A stretch of DNA of 64,000 bases from Bradyrhizobium sp. JYMT SZCCT0428 (GCF_018131075.1 NZ_JAFCLS010000037.1:20369-84368); one strand, 5' to 3'; numbered from the stretch's first letter, positions 8,942 through 17,623 are shown. The notes: generated by a model from the letters alone, not told the origin. Translations and numbers: made by a program.

Positions 8942-9931
8942 ATGTCAACGAAATTCAGTCGCCGTCACTTCATCGCGGCCGGTACCGCTGCTTTTGCGTC
9001 GCCATTCCTGTTGCGCGGAGCCTCGGCGCAAGGCGCGTGGCCGTCGCGGCAAATCCGCATGGTCTGCAGCTATCCGGCGGGCGGGCAGACCGACCTGTTG
9101 GCGCGCGGCTTCGGCGATTACATCTCCAGGCAGGTGGGAAAGACCGTCGTCGTCGAAAACAAGGCGGGCGCTTCCGGTTCGATCGGCGCTCAGGAAGTCG
9201 CGCGCGCGGAGCCGGATGGCCACACCATCCTGTGCTCGATCTCGACGACCTTTGTGATGAACCGGGTCATGATGAAGAACCCCGGCTATGACATGGACAA
9301 GGACCTGGCACTCGTCAGCATCATCCCGGGCGCCGGGCTGCTGCTGGTCGCAAGCACGAAATCCGGCATCAAGACATTCGACGACTTCGTCGCTTTCGCG
9401 CGCAAGAGCGGCAAGATGAACTTCGGCACCTACAGCGCCGGCTCCTCCCCGCACATCACCATCAATGAACTCAACAAGCAGTATGGTCTCAACATCGAGC
9501 CGATCCACTACCGGGGTGAAGCGCCGATGTGGACGGGCATCGCGGACGGCACCCTCGACGTCGCGATGGGCAGCTACACGGCCGCGCAATCCGTCCTGCA
9601 AAGCAACGCCGGCGTCGTGTTCGCGGTGCATTCCAAGAAGGTCGACGCGATTCCTAACGTCAAGACCCTGCCTGAACTCGGCGCGACCTCGAAATTCTTC
9701 ACCGTCAGCGGCTTTTCGGGCTGGGCGGTGCCGAAGGCGACGCCGCAGCCGATCGTCGACCGGTTGTCCGAACTCTGCGTGGCCGCCAATAACGATCCGA
9801 AGGTGAAGGAAATTCTGGCTACCTTCGTGCTCGAACCGGCAATCGGCTTCAAGGAAAGCAACGCCTTGTATCAGCGCGAATTGCCGGTCTGGATCGAGGC
9901 CGGACAGGCGCTCGGCTTGCCGCCGGCCTGA
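8942..9931 (+). CDS. Bug/TctC-family solute-binding protein with Tat-like signal
   Basis: A 329-residue periplasmic receptor of the tripartite tricarboxylate transporter family. The start at 8942 is set by the AGGGAGGA ribosome site a few bases upstream. The N-terminus carries FSRRHFIAAGTAAFASPFLL, a twin-arginine-like signal ending near ASAQ. Family blocks are PSRQIRMVCSYPAGGQTD, VVENKAGASGS and GHTILCSISTT. It is a different subgroup from the protein at 777-1751. No membrane partners are adjacent. The ligand is unknown. Confidence 0.9.
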   Translation: MSTKFSRRHFIAAGTAAFASPFLLRGASAQGAWPSRQIRMVCSYPAGGQTDLLARGFGDYISRQVGKTVVVENKAGASGSIGAQEVARAEPDGHTILCSISTTFVMNRVMMKNPGYDMDKDLALVSIIPGAGLLLVASTKSGIKTFDDFVAFARKSGKMNFGTYSAGSSPHITINELNKQYGLNIEPIHYRGEAPMWTGIADGTLDVAMGSYTAAQSVLQSNAGVVFAVHSKKVDAIPNVKTLPELGATSKFFTVSGFSGWAVPKATPQPIVDRLSELCVAANNDPKVKEILATFVLEPAIGFKESNALYQRELPVWIEAGQALGLPPA

Positions 9932-10052
9932 ACTGGCCGCAGCCATCTTGCCGGAACCAGCGTGACGTCAGGCACATAAAGTCAGCCTGGATTGGCGTAT
10001 CCCAGCGGCCTCAGGTGAGCGTGAATCTCACCGAAGGTCGCAGGGGTGAAAC

Positions 10053-10253
10053 ATGACCAATTCAAGCCGTGAAATTCGTGAACTTGGTATCGAATATCTC
10101 GATCACGTCACCGGCGGAATGCTCTCTTTGGGCATGATCCGCGCGTATCTCGCGAGCCAGCCCGCCAGCGTTTTTCTGGGTCCTGTGATCGGCACCTCGA
10201 TCGGGTCGGGAATCGGCGCGGGCGCTGCGGGCGGCGGCGGCGATTCCGCCTGA
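10053..10253 (+). CDS. Putative double-glycine leader peptide (bacteriocin-like)
   Basis: A 66-residue product with an AGGGG ribosome site about 8 bases before its ATG. Residues 1-22 look like a double-glycine leader: a charged, amphipathic stretch ending in LDHVTGG. The remaining 44 residues begin MLSLGMIRAYL and finish in a glycine/alanine-rich tail with GxxxG spacing (GTSIGSGIGAGAAGG), the composition seen in class II bacteriocins and other exported GG-peptides. Such leaders are cut by peptidase-containing ABC transporters, but none is encoded nearby. It could instead be a short membrane-active peptide of other function. Gene reality is likely; the role is inferred. Confidence 0.6.
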   Translation: MTNSSREIRELGIEYLDHVTGGMLSLGMIRAYLASQPASVFLGPVIGTSIGSGIGAGAAGGGGDSA

Positions 10254-10279
10254 CGGCAAAGCGCCAGACTCGACACGAG

Positions 10280-10690
10280 CTAGCTGTGAAACTTCAACCC
10301 ATCGACGATCTTGTCGATCACCTTGCGCTCGGCGCGCATGGCGAGCCCCACGAGATTGAGTTCGGCGCGGATCACCGCTTTCACCACCTCGCGGTTGGCG
10401 GCGTCATGCGTGGTCTTGAACATGTCCTCGGTATAGACCGCAGGCGTCACGTTGCGCGCCAGCGCGCGTTCGAGCGCGCGCGACAGCGCGGCGCGATCGG
10501 CGCCATAGATCAGGATCGGCTGGCCGATCAGCGAAAGATATTTGGTGCCGGAGCCGTCGCCATAGGGCTCGCCGATACATTCGGGAAAAGAAGCGGCAAT
10601 GCCGCCGACCAGAAACGAAGCCACGTTGAGCTTCTGCCAAGGTTCGAGATCGGTCCGGATCACGACCGCGATTTTGGTGTCGAATTGCAT
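10280..10690 (-). CDS. DUF2000 family protein
   Basis: A 136-residue cytoplasmic protein with the DUF2000 layout: N-terminal KIAVVIRTDLEPWQKLNVASF, central YLSLIGQPILIYGAD and C-terminal NLVGLAMRAERKVIDKIVDG. Members are related to the peptidyl-tRNA hydrolase 2 fold by structural genomics, but no activity is agreed. It stands alone, with a palindromic repeat upstream at 10731-10826. Confidence 0.8.
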   Translation of the reverse strand: MQFDTKIAVVIRTDLEPWQKLNVASFLVGGIAASFPECIGEPYGDGSGTKYLSLIGQPILIYGADRAALSRALERALARNVTPAVYTEDMFKTTHDAANREVVKAVIRAELNLVGLAMRAERKVIDKIVDGLKFHS

Positions 10691-10730
10691 GGAAGTTTCA
10701 CCCGCGCCAAGAATTCCTGAGAGCTCAGTC

Positions 10731-10826
10731 CCTCATGGTGAGGAGGCGCGTTAGCGCCGTCTCGAACCATGGGAGCCCGCGTCCATCCTTCGAGACGCGC
10801 GCAAGAGCGCGCTCCTCAGGATGAGG
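10731..10826. repeat. Palindromic repeat (CTCATGGTGAGGAG / CTCCTCAGGATGAG)
   Basis: Two facing arms: 10731-10772 and 10782-10826 are imperfect reverse complements of each other, each with its own GC-rich inner stem-loop. It fills the gap between the DUF2000 gene and the DUF4189-like gene. Confidence 0.8.
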
Positions 10827-10854
10827 TCAGTGTATCAGGGATGAGGCCAGCGTA

Positions 10855-11277
10855 TCACCCCTTGGCGTCGCAGGCCCAGGCGCGGATCACGCATTCCTTG
10901 CCGCCGAATTCGTAGCACTTCTTGGTCGCGGCATTGAGCGAGCTCGATATCTTCGGCTTCACGGCATACCCATGGGCACCGCAGGGGTTTTTCATGTCGA
11001 TCGCAAGCGCGGCGCAGGCGCGCTTCATGGTCACGGCGGTGCAGTCGCCCTTGCACTGCTTCAGCGCCGCCGCGCGCGCGGTGGCTTCAGCTGGATAGTC
11101 ATAGGCCTGGCCATAGGCGCCGCATTTGCCGACCGCGAATGCGCCGGCCGCCGAGGCCTTGGTCACAAGGCTCTCAGTCGCAAAACGCGACGCGCCGATC
11201 ACCAAAGTGAACGCAAGAATGAACAGCGCGCGGCGTTGCGCGGCCGCGGTCGAAACGATCAAGGCCCCATCCCCCAA
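10855..11277 (-). CDS. DUF4189-like secreted cysteine-rich protein
   Basis: A 140-residue protein with an N-terminal hydrophobic segment (residues ~15-33), probably a signal peptide or anchor, followed by a cysteine-patterned domain: GKCGAYGQAYDY, KQCKGDCTAV, RACAALAI, PCGAHGYAV, KKCYEFGGKEC and WACDAKG. The repeat of A-A-L-x-x-C and paired cysteines fits the DUF4189 family, small periplasmic proteins of unknown role, probably stabilised by disulphides. The start at 11277 is plausible, but internal starts cannot be excluded. Confidence 0.7.
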   Translation of the reverse strand: MGDGALIVSTAAAQRRALFILAFTLVIGASRFATESLVTKASAAGAFAVGKCGAYGQAYDYPAEATARAAALKQCKGDCTAVTMKRACAALAIDMKNPCGAHGYAVKPKISSSLNAATKKCYEFGGKECVIRAWACDAKG

Positions 11278-11368
11278 GACAGCGGGCGGAATCTAGCCGG
11301 GAGGGAGTTGAGACTTGGTGAACGGAAGGTTGAAAAGGGCTGCGACGCGACAACGGATGTGTCCATTC

Positions 11369-11395
11369 GTCGTCCCGGCTCAAGGCCGGGACGAC
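11369..11395. repeat. Short perfect stem-loop repeat
   Basis: Arms GTCGTCCCGGC and GCCGGGACGAC surround a TCAAG-type loop. It lies just downstream of the cox/xdh cluster on the minus strand and may act as its transcript end, although no T-run follows. Confidence 0.65.
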
Positions 11396-11410
11396 ATGGA
11401 CAGAGTTCGC

Positions 11411-13015
11411 CTACCCCCGGCGTGCCGCCTCGAGCGCCTGTGGCGTATCGATGTCGAGAAACGCGCTTTCGCCCTCGACCGGGACTTCAGCCACGGCCTC
11501 GGCGTGCTTGGCGATCAAATGGCGGGCGCCGACGTCGCCATCCAGCGTCATCAATTCGCGGAAGAAACGCCGCGACCACAGCACCGGATTGCCGCGCCTT
11601 CCGTCGCTGACCGGGACGGCGATCAGATGGCCACGATCGGGCTCGAACGCCTCGATCAACCGGTCGATCAACTTGGCATCGATCAGCGGCATGTCGCCGA
11701 GGCACACCAGCGCGCCGTCGGCATTCGCGGGCACCGCCCCGATGCCGGCCTTGACGGAGCTTGCGAGCCCACCGGCGAAATCCGGGTTGCGGACGAATTT
11801 TACCTTGAGACCTGCCAATGCCTGCTCGACCAGATCGGCCTGATGGCCGGTGACGACGATCACCTCGGTCGCCTTCGAGGCCAGCGCGTGCTCGGTCACA
11901 GTGCGTACCAGCTTGTTGCCGTCGAGTTCGGCGAGCAGCTTGTTGGGTCCGCCCATCCGCGTCGAACGCCCGGCCGCGAGCACGATGGCGGCGACATTGC
12001 GGCTGGCTTCGGTGTCGGCAACGGTGCGCGGCTGCGGTCTTGTGACGATCTCCATCAAGAGGCCGCCGACACCCATGCCGGTGAGTTCGGCGCGCGTCAC
12101 CTTCAGGCCTGCGAGCAGGCGCATCAGCACCCAGTCGAATCCGTTCTCGACCGGCGAGCGCGCGCAGCCCGGCGCGCCCAATACAGGCACGCCGCCGGCG
12201 CTGCCGATCAGCAGCAGATTGCCGGGATCGACCGGCATGCCGAAATGCTCGATCGCGCCGCCGATCTCAGTGATCGCGGCCGGGATCACGTCGCGGCGGT
12301 CGGCAATTGCGGACGCGCCGAAAACGATCACGAGTTCGGCGCCGAGGCCGAGCAACTCCTTGATCGAGGCGGCGAGCACGGTCTCGTCATGCGGCACGCG
12401 GCGCTCGGCGATGATGGCGGCGCCCGCCGGCGCCAGCCGCTCGGCGGTGACGCGCAAGGTTTTCTCGATCACCTTCGGTGCCAGCCCCGGCAGCAGGGTC
12501 GAGACCACGCCGACACGCTTGATGGTGTAGGGCGCAATCCGCAGCGCGTTCTTGCCGGCAACGGCAACGGCAGCGTCGCGCAGTTTCGCTTCGACGCCGA
12601 ACGGAATGAGTTTGACCGTCGCGATCATCTCACCTTCGACCACCGGCTTGAAGGCGGCAAGCGTCGCAAAGGTAATGGCTTCATCGACGCCGTTGATGCG
12701 GTCGACCGCGGCGCGGTCGACGACCAGCACACCGGCTTGCGCGGCGAACAGATTGGAGCGGCCGGTAAAGGCGCGCTCGACATTGACGCCTTCGCCCGCC
12801 ACCGCCTGCGCGATGCTGGCGGCCGCGACGTCTTCGGAGACGTCGCCGTCTTCCAGCCGCACCACCACGATTTCCTTGACGCCGGCCCTGGTCAGCGCCT
12901 CGACTTCACCGGGACCAATGGTCGTGCCCTTCTTGAGCACCAGCGCGCCCTGGCGCAGCGTATGCACGGTGACGCTGCCAATCGCGTCGGCCGGATTGGC
13001 GGGGCCGAATTTCAT
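11411..13015 (-). CDS. MoeA-like / MocA-like fusion protein (molybdenum cofactor cytidylyltransferase)
   Basis: A 534-residue two-part protein. Residues ~1-330 resemble a molybdopterin-binding MoeA/MogA-type region, with VGVVSTLLPG, a central VIVFGASAIADRRDVIP and GAPGCARSPVENGFDWVL. Residues ~338-530 are a MobA-type nucleotidyltransferase: AAIVLAAGRSTRMGG, a nucleotide-binding loop, then VCLGDMPLID and FLDIDTPQAL. MocA enzymes add CMP to molybdopterin to make the cofactor of xanthine-oxidase-family enzymes, matching the cox/xdh genes upstream. Its ATG overlaps the XdhC gene stop (ATGA). It is the last gene of the cluster. Confidence 0.9.
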   Translation of the reverse strand: MKFGPANPADAIGSVTVHTLRQGALVLKKGTTIGPGEVEALTRAGVKEIVVVRLEDGDVSEDVAAASIAQAVAGEGVNVERAFTGRSNLFAAQAGVLVVDRAAVDRINGVDEAITFATLAAFKPVVEGEMIATVKLIPFGVEAKLRDAAVAVAGKNALRIAPYTIKRVGVVSTLLPGLAPKVIEKTLRVTAERLAPAGAAIIAERRVPHDETVLAASIKELLGLGAELVIVFGASAIADRRDVIPAAITEIGGAIEHFGMPVDPGNLLLIGSAGGVPVLGAPGCARSPVENGFDWVLMRLLAGLKVTRAELTGMGVGGLLMEIVTRPQPRTVADTEASRNVAAIVLAAGRSTRMGGPNKLLAELDGNKLVRTVTEHALASKATEVIVVTGHQADLVEQALAGLKVKFVRNPDFAGGLASSVKAGIGAVPANADGALVCLGDMPLIDAKLIDRLIEAFEPDRGHLIAVPVSDGRRGNPVLWSRRFFRELMTLDGDVGARHLIAKHAEAVAEVPVEGESAFLDIDTPQALEAARRG

Positions 13016-13716
13016 GCCGCCTGCTCTTTCACGTTTTCCTTCGGCAGCCGCAGCTCGGCGGTGATCTCGGCCATGATCGAGACCGCGATCTCCGACGGCG
13101 ACACCGCGCCGATGTTGAGGCCGATCGGCGCGTGAATGCGCGCGATGTCGGCGTCCGATGCGCCCTGCGCCTTTAGCCGCTCGGCACGCTTGGCATGGGT
13201 CTTTCGCGAGCCCAGCGCGCCGATATAGAAGCAGTCGCGCGCAAAGGCATGCAGCAGCGCCGGATCGTCGATCTTGGGATCGTGCGTGACCGCGACGAAC
13301 GCCGTGTAATGATCGACATTGAGCGGCGGCAGCGCGACGTCAGGCCATTCCGCGATCAGCGGCACATCCGGAAACCGCTCGGGACTCGCGAACGCCGTGC
13401 GCGGATCCACCACCGTCACATCGTAATCCAGCGAGCGCGCCAGCGGCGCCAGCGCCTGGCTGATATGGACAGCGCCGACGATGACGAGTCTGGCGGTCGG
13501 CGCGTAGACGTTGAGGAACAGCTTCTTGCCGGCGGCCTCGATCATGCCGCTCTTTCCCATGCGCAACTGCTTTGAAAGCTCAACCCGCAGGGGATCGGTC
13601 GCGATGTCTTTTGCCTTGACGAGGCGCTGGTCGCCATTGGCGGTATCGGTGATCACGATCACCGGCCGCCGCGCGGCGCGCTCGATGTTCACTTCGGAAA
13701 GAGTTTGTAGCTTCAC
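13012..13716 (-). CDS. xdhC: XdhC family protein (C-terminal Rossmann type)
   Basis: A 234-residue protein with the XdhC C-terminal domain: LVIVGAVHISQALAPLA, a Rossmann nucleotide-binding start; VAVTHDPKIDDPALL; YIGALGSRKTHAKR; and IHAPIGLNIGAVSPSEIAVSI. XdhC binds molybdenum cofactor and hands its sulphurated form to xanthine-dehydrogenase-type enzymes. It overlaps its neighbours by 4 bases on both sides. Together with the next upstream gene it makes a complete XdhC in two polypeptides. Confidence 0.9.
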   Translation of the reverse strand: MKLQTLSEVNIERAARRPVIVITDTANGDQRLVKAKDIATDPLRVELSKQLRMGKSGMIEAAGKKLFLNVYAPTARLVIVGAVHISQALAPLARSLDYDVTVVDPRTAFASPERFPDVPLIAEWPDVALPPLNVDHYTAFVAVTHDPKIDDPALLHAFARDCFYIGALGSRKTHAKRAERLKAQGASDADIARIHAPIGLNIGAVSPSEIAVSIMAEITAELRLPKENVKEQAA

Positions 13717-14042
13717 GACTGGGCTACCTTCTCGACGAAGACGCGGATGGTGCCGCCGCAGCTTAGACCAACATTCCAGGCGGTCTCGTCGGCCACGCCG
13801 AATTCCAGCATCTTGGGCTGGCCGCTCGCGATCACGTCGAGCGCCTCGGTGACGACGGCGCCTTCGACGCAGCCGCCGGACACCGACCCTAAGAACGTGC
13901 CGTCGTCATTGATGACCAGGCTGGAGCCGGCCGGGCGCGGCGCCGAACCCCAGGTTTCGACCACGGTCGCCAATGCAACCCCATGACCGGCCTTTTGCCA
14001 GGCCTCGGCGGCCTGCAGGATGTCTTCGTCGCGATTGAGCAT
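13713..14042 (-). CDS. XdhC/CoxI N-terminal domain protein
   Basis: A 109-residue stand-alone copy of the XdhC/CoxI N-terminal domain: ATVVETWGSAPRPAGSSLVI, GSVSGGCVEGAVVTEA and GLSCGGTIRVFVE, with the conserved cysteines C-V-E and C-G-G. In many proteins this domain is fused to the Rossmann part encoded next door. The ATGA overlap keeps the two parts equimolar. The role is insertion or sulphuration of the molybdenum cofactor. Confidence 0.88.
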   Translation of the reverse strand: MLNRDEDILQAAEAWQKAGHGVALATVVETWGSAPRPAGSSLVINDDGTFLGSVSGGCVEGAVVTEALDVIASGQPKMLEFGVADETAWNVGLSCGGTIRVFVEKVAQS

Positions 14043-14055
14043 AGCGGGCCTCTTT

Positions 14056-15261
14056 TCAAGCTGCCGATCGGATCACGCTGCGATGATGGGGCGGAGGCGG
14101 CGCCGAAAGCGCCGCAATCAGCCCTTCCATTGAACTCAAATTATGCACCGGGCGGAATTCGTCAACGTGCGGCAGCATCATTTTGATGCCCTGTGCCTTG
14201 GCCTCGAAGCCGCCATAGCGCAATAGCGGGTTGAGCCAGATCAGGCGGCGGCAGGACCTATGCAGCCGGTCCATCTCGAATGCCAGTTTGTCGTCGGCCT
14301 CGCGCTCCAGCCCGTCCGAGATCAAGAGCACGATGGCGCCCTGCCCGAGCACGCGGCGGCCCCATAATTTGTTGAACGAGTGCAGCGAGGTGGCGATCCT
14401 TGTGCCGCCGGCCCAGTCCTCAACCGAGGACGAACAGCGCGCCAGCGCCTCGTCGGGATCGCGCGCCCGCAACGAGCGCGTCACGTTGGTCAGGCGGGTG
14501 CCGAACAGGAACACCGAGACGCGTTTGCGGGCGTCGGTGATGGCATGGAGGAAATGCAGGAACAGGCGGGTGTATTCGCTCATCGACCCGGAGATATCGA
14601 GCAGCGCCACGATCGGCGCCGGCTTGTCGATCCGCCCCAGCTTTCGGATGTCGATGATCTCGCCGCCGGTGCGCAAGGACGCGCGCAGCGTCCGGCGCAT
14701 GTCGAGCTTGAGTCCGCGCGCGTCCGGCTGGTAGCGGCGGGTGCGCAACTCGGCTTGCGGCAATCGCATGTCCGCAATCGCGCGCGTCACTTCGGCGATC
14801 TCGGCCGCGCTCATCTGCGCAAAATCCTTCTTCTGCAAAATCTCCTTGTCGGAGACGGACAGCCGCAGTTCCTGCTCCTGGGCCTGCGGGGCCTCCTCGC
14901 GCATCGAGGGTTGCGCCAACGCCTCCTGCACACGCCGCGAGGCCGGCGGCGGTTTTTTCTTGGCATGGTCCGGCAGCGGCACCGAATCCAGCATCGACTT
15001 CCACTCTTCGGCGGCGCGGAAGAACAGGTCGAAGGCCTGCTTGAAAATCAGCGCATGTTCATGGCGCTTGACGAAGATCGCTTCCAGCGTGGCGTAGACA
15101 TCGGCGCGGTTGCCGATCTCGATCACCTGCAGCGCGTTGAGCGCATCGATGACCGCGCCCGGCCCGACCGGAATCCCCGCAGCGCGCAGCGCGCGGGCAA
15201 AGCCGATGACGTTGTCGGCCATTTGGCCCGTCGGGGGCGTGAGGTGGTTGATGGCGGCCAT
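14056..15261 (-). CDS. coxE: CoxE-like VWA domain protein
   Basis: A 401-residue protein with a long helical N-terminal part and a C-terminal von Willebrand A domain. The metal-ion-dependent adhesion motif DISGSMSEYT begins at residue 222, so metal binding is expected. CoxE works with the MoxR-type ATPase CoxD in maturing the Mo/Cu centre of CO dehydrogenase, and related pairs serve other Mo enzymes. A CoxD-like gene lies directly upstream, separated by a palindromic repeat. The gene is 13 bases upstream of the CoxI-like gene. Confidence 0.88.
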   Translation of the reverse strand: MAAINHLTPPTGQMADNVIGFARALRAAGIPVGPGAVIDALNALQVIEIGNRADVYATLEAIFVKRHEHALIFKQAFDLFFRAAEEWKSMLDSVPLPDHAKKKPPPASRRVQEALAQPSMREEAPQAQEQELRLSVSDKEILQKKDFAQMSAAEIAEVTRAIADMRLPQAELRTRRYQPDARGLKLDMRRTLRASLRTGGEIIDIRKLGRIDKPAPIVALLDISGSMSEYTRLFLHFLHAITDARKRVSVFLFGTRLTNVTRSLRARDPDEALARCSSSVEDWAGGTRIATSLHSFNKLWGRRVLGQGAIVLLISDGLEREADDKLAFEMDRLHRSCRRLIWLNPLLRYGGFEAKAQGIKMMLPHVDEFRPVHNLSSMEGLIAALSAPPPPHHRSVIRSAA

Positions 15262-15278
15262 TGGACAACTCTACTTTC

Positions 15279-15320
15279 GTCATTCCGGGGCGATGCGTCA
15301 GCATCGAACCCGGAATGACG
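15279..15320. repeat. Palindromic repeat inside the cox-type cluster
   Basis: Arms CGTCATTCCGGG and CCCGGAATGACG with an inner GCGATGCGTCAGCATCG stem. It sits between the VWA and MoxR genes, so the mRNA should carry a strong hairpin here that could stabilise or separate the two halves of the operon. Confidence 0.8.
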
Positions 15321-15321
15321 A

Positions 15322-16230
15322 TCAGGTATCGCTCGTCGCTTCCTTCAAAACCTTCTGCAGCGTGTCGCCCCGCATCCGCGCGATGTCGTCCTGGTATTTC
15401 AGGAGCGCGCCCAGCGTGTCGCCGACGACTTGCGGCGTCAGCGAGCGGGCGTCGAGTTCGGTCAGCGCGGTGGCCCAGTCGATGGTCTCGGCTACCCCGG
15501 GCGACTTGTAGAAATCCTGATCGCGCAGCGCCTGCACGAAGCGCACCACCTGCTGCGACAGTTTCGCGGAAATATCCGGCACGCGCGATTTGACGATCGC
15601 AAGCTCGCGCTCGGCATTGGGATAGTCGACCCAGTGATAGAGGCAGCGGCGCTTCAGCGCGTCGTGGATTTCGCGGGTGCGGTTCGAGGTGATGATGACG
15701 ATTGGCGATTGCGGCGCCTTCACGGTGCCGAATTCCGGGATCGTCACCTGGAAGTCCGAGAGGATTTCCAGAAGATACGCCTCGAAGGCTTCGTCGGCGC
15801 GGTCGAGTTCGTCAATCAGCAGCACGGGCGCGCCGGCCACATCGGGCTCCAGCGCCTGCAGCAGCGGCCGCTTGATCAGGAAACGCTCGGCGAAAATATC
15901 GCTGGAAAGCTGGTCGCGGTCGGTGTCGCCGCCGGCTTCCGCCAGCCGGATCGCGATCATCTGCGCGGCGCTATTCCACTCGTAGACCGCGGAGGCGACG
16001 TCGAGGCCTTCGTAGCACTGCAGACGGATCAGCTTGCGGCCAAGGGCGGCCGACAGCACTTTTGCGATTTCGGTCTTGCCGACGCCGGCCTCGCCTTCGA
16101 GGAACAGCGGCCGTCCCATCCGCAGCGACAGGTAGGTCACCGTCGCCAGCGATCGCTCGGCGAGGTAGCCGCGCGAGGTCAGCAATTCCTGCATCGCATC
16201 GACGGATTTCGGTAGCGCCGATGCACTCAT
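15322..16230 (-). CDS. coxD: MoxR-family AAA ATPase (CoxD-like)
   Basis: A 302-residue AAA+ ATPase with Walker A GEAGVGKT (46-53), Walker B LLIDELDRAD (from ~137), sensor 1 in VIITSNRTREIHDALKRRC, and the arginine-finger region after it. CoxD/MoxR ATPases remodel or load metal cofactor into Mo hydroxylases together with the VWA partner encoded downstream. The length is usual for the family. The gene starts 37 bases after the coxM stop codon. Confidence 0.92.
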   Translation of the reverse strand: MSASALPKSVDAMQELLTSRGYLAERSLATVTYLSLRMGRPLFLEGEAGVGKTEIAKVLSAALGRKLIRLQCYEGLDVASAVYEWNSAAQMIAIRLAEAGGDTDRDQLSSDIFAERFLIKRPLLQALEPDVAGAPVLLIDELDRADEAFEAYLLEILSDFQVTIPEFGTVKAPQSPIVIITSNRTREIHDALKRRCLYHWVDYPNAERELAIVKSRVPDISAKLSQQVVRFVQALRDQDFYKSPGVAETIDWATALTELDARSLTPQVVGDTLGALLKYQDDIARMRGDTLQKVLKEATSDT

Positions 16231-16267
16231 GACAAAGCCAATCTTGCTGAGCCGGGAAACGGCAAAC

Positions 16268-17071
16268 TTACTTCGCCGTCGCGGCTTCGACGGCGCGGCG
16301 CGTCAGCACCCCGATCAGATGCGCGCGATATTCGGCGCTGCCGTGCAGGTCGCTGTTCAGCCCTTCGGCCGGAACGGAAACGCCGTCGAGCACCTTGTGC
16401 GAGAAGCGCTTCTTCAACGCCTCTTCGAACGGTTCGGCGCGGAACACGCCGTCCGAACCGGCGCCGGTGACCGCGACGCGGACATCCGACGGACGCTTGG
16501 CGACGAACACGCCCACCAGCGCGTAGCGCGAGGCCTGGTTGCGGAATTTGATATAGGCCGCCTTCTTCGGCACCGGGAACATCACCTTGGTGATGATCTC
16601 GTCGCTTTCGAGCGCCGTCGTGAACAGGCCCTGGAAGAATTCTTCGGCCTTGAGGCGGCGCTTGTTGGTGACGATGGTGGCCCCGAGCGCCAGCACCGCG
16701 GCGGGATAATCCGCGGTCGGATCATTGTTGGCGAGCGAGCCGCCGATGGTACCTTTGTGGCGCACCGCGGGATCGCCGATCATGCCGGCGAGTTCGGCCA
16801 GCGCCGGAATCGCTTCGCCGACGACAGCCGAGGTCGCGACCGCGGCGTGCTTGGCGGTGGCTCCGATCACCAGCGAACGGCCCTTCATCTCGATGCCGTC
16901 GAGGCCTTCGATATGGGAGAGATCGACCAGATGCGGCGGGCTGGCGAGCCGCTGCTTCATGACCGGCACCAGCGTGTGGCCGCCGGCGATCACCTTGGCG
17001 TCCTCGTTCTTCACCAGGAGATTGGCGGCCTGACGCACGGTCGCGGGGCGATGATATTTGAATTCGTACAT
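16268..17071 (-). CDS. coxM: Molybdenum hydroxylase FAD subunit (CoxM-like)
   Basis: A 267-residue medium subunit of a xanthine dehydrogenase/CO dehydrogenase-family enzyme. The FAD-binding N-terminal domain shows KVIAGGHTLVPVMKQRL and the second flavin motif GTIGGSLANNDPTADYPAA; the C-terminal CO dehydrogenase flavoprotein domain follows. It passes electrons from the Fe-S subunit to an acceptor. A GATCAGGAAG ribosome site precedes the ATG. The gene normally found between coxS and coxM, the Mo-binding large subunit, is missing here. Confidence 0.93.
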   Translation of the reverse strand: MYEFKYHRPATVRQAANLLVKNEDAKVIAGGHTLVPVMKQRLASPPHLVDLSHIEGLDGIEMKGRSLVIGATAKHAAVATSAVVGEAIPALAELAGMIGDPAVRHKGTIGGSLANNDPTADYPAAVLALGATIVTNKRRLKAEEFFQGLFTTALESDEIITKVMFPVPKKAAYIKFRNQASRYALVGVFVAKRPSDVRVAVTGAGSDGVFRAEPFEEALKKRFSHKVLDGVSVPAEGLNSDLHGSAEYRAHLIGVLTRRAVEAATAK

Positions 17072-17105
17072 GAGAACTTCCTGATCGCGGTCGCGATGAA
17101 TTCGA

Positions 17106-17155
17106 TGATGCGAGGCGGACTTTAAGCCAGGTCGGATTTAAGCTAGGTCGGATTT
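17106..17155. repeat. Tandem duplication of the coxS 3' end
   Basis: On the minus strand AATCCGACCTAGCTTA is followed at once by AATCCGACCTGGCTTA, so the last codons and stop of coxS are present twice in a row. It lies in the 66-base gap to coxM, where a large-subunit gene would be expected. Confidence 0.75.
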
Positions 17156-17623
17156 GGCCATCGCCTTGGCGCCGGCGGCGATCGAGGTCACGATGTTCTG
17201 ATAGCCGGTGCAGCGGCACAGATTGCCTTCGAGCTCTTCGCGAATGACGTGGTCCGAAAGGTCGTTGCCCTTGCGGTGCACCAAGTCGACCGCCGTCATG
17301 ATCATGCCGGGGGTGCAGAAGCCGCATTGCAGGCCGTGGTGCTCACGGAACGCTTCCTGCATCGGATGCAGCGGCGCGCCGTCGGCGGCCAGGCCCTCGA
17401 TGGTCCGCACTTCATGGCCGTCGGCCATGACCGCCAGCGTGGTGCAGGATTTGACCGCCTTGCCGTCGAGATGGACGACGCAGGCGCCGCACTGCGAGGT
17501 ATCGCAGCCGACATGGGTGCCCGTCAGCCGCAGGTTTTCGCGGAGAAACTGGACCAGGAGGGTACGGGAGTCGACATTGGCGTTTACGGGATTGCCGTTC
17601 ACGATCAGGGAAATCTTGGCCAT
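17138..17623 (-). CDS. coxS: Molybdenum hydroxylase 2Fe-2S subunit (CoxS-like)
   Basis: A 161-residue small subunit with two [2Fe-2S] clusters: plant-type ligands Cys40, 45, 48 and 60, and a second cluster with Cys100, 103, 136 and 138. The start at 17623 (MAKISLIVNG) fits the family length and has an AAGAGAG ribosome site; longer in-frame starts up to 17836 would add an unrelated 71-residue tail. The last ~17 bases are duplicated in tandem just after the stop. It should form a complex with CoxM and a large subunit not encoded here. Confidence 0.93.
   Translation of the reverse strand: MAKISLIVNGNPVNANVDSRTLLVQFLRENLRLTGTHVGCDTSQCGACVVHLDGKAVKSCTTLAVMADGHEVRTIEGLAADGAPLHPMQEAFREHHGLQCGFCTPGMIMTAVDLVHRKGNDLSDHVIREELEGNLCRCTGYQNIVTSIAAGAKAMAKSDLA

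Noticed and set aside
11315..13135. Long plus-strand frame of about 606 codons over the MoeA-MocA gene
   Set aside because: Shadow of the coding minus strand in GC-rich DNA; no domain and typical shadow composition.
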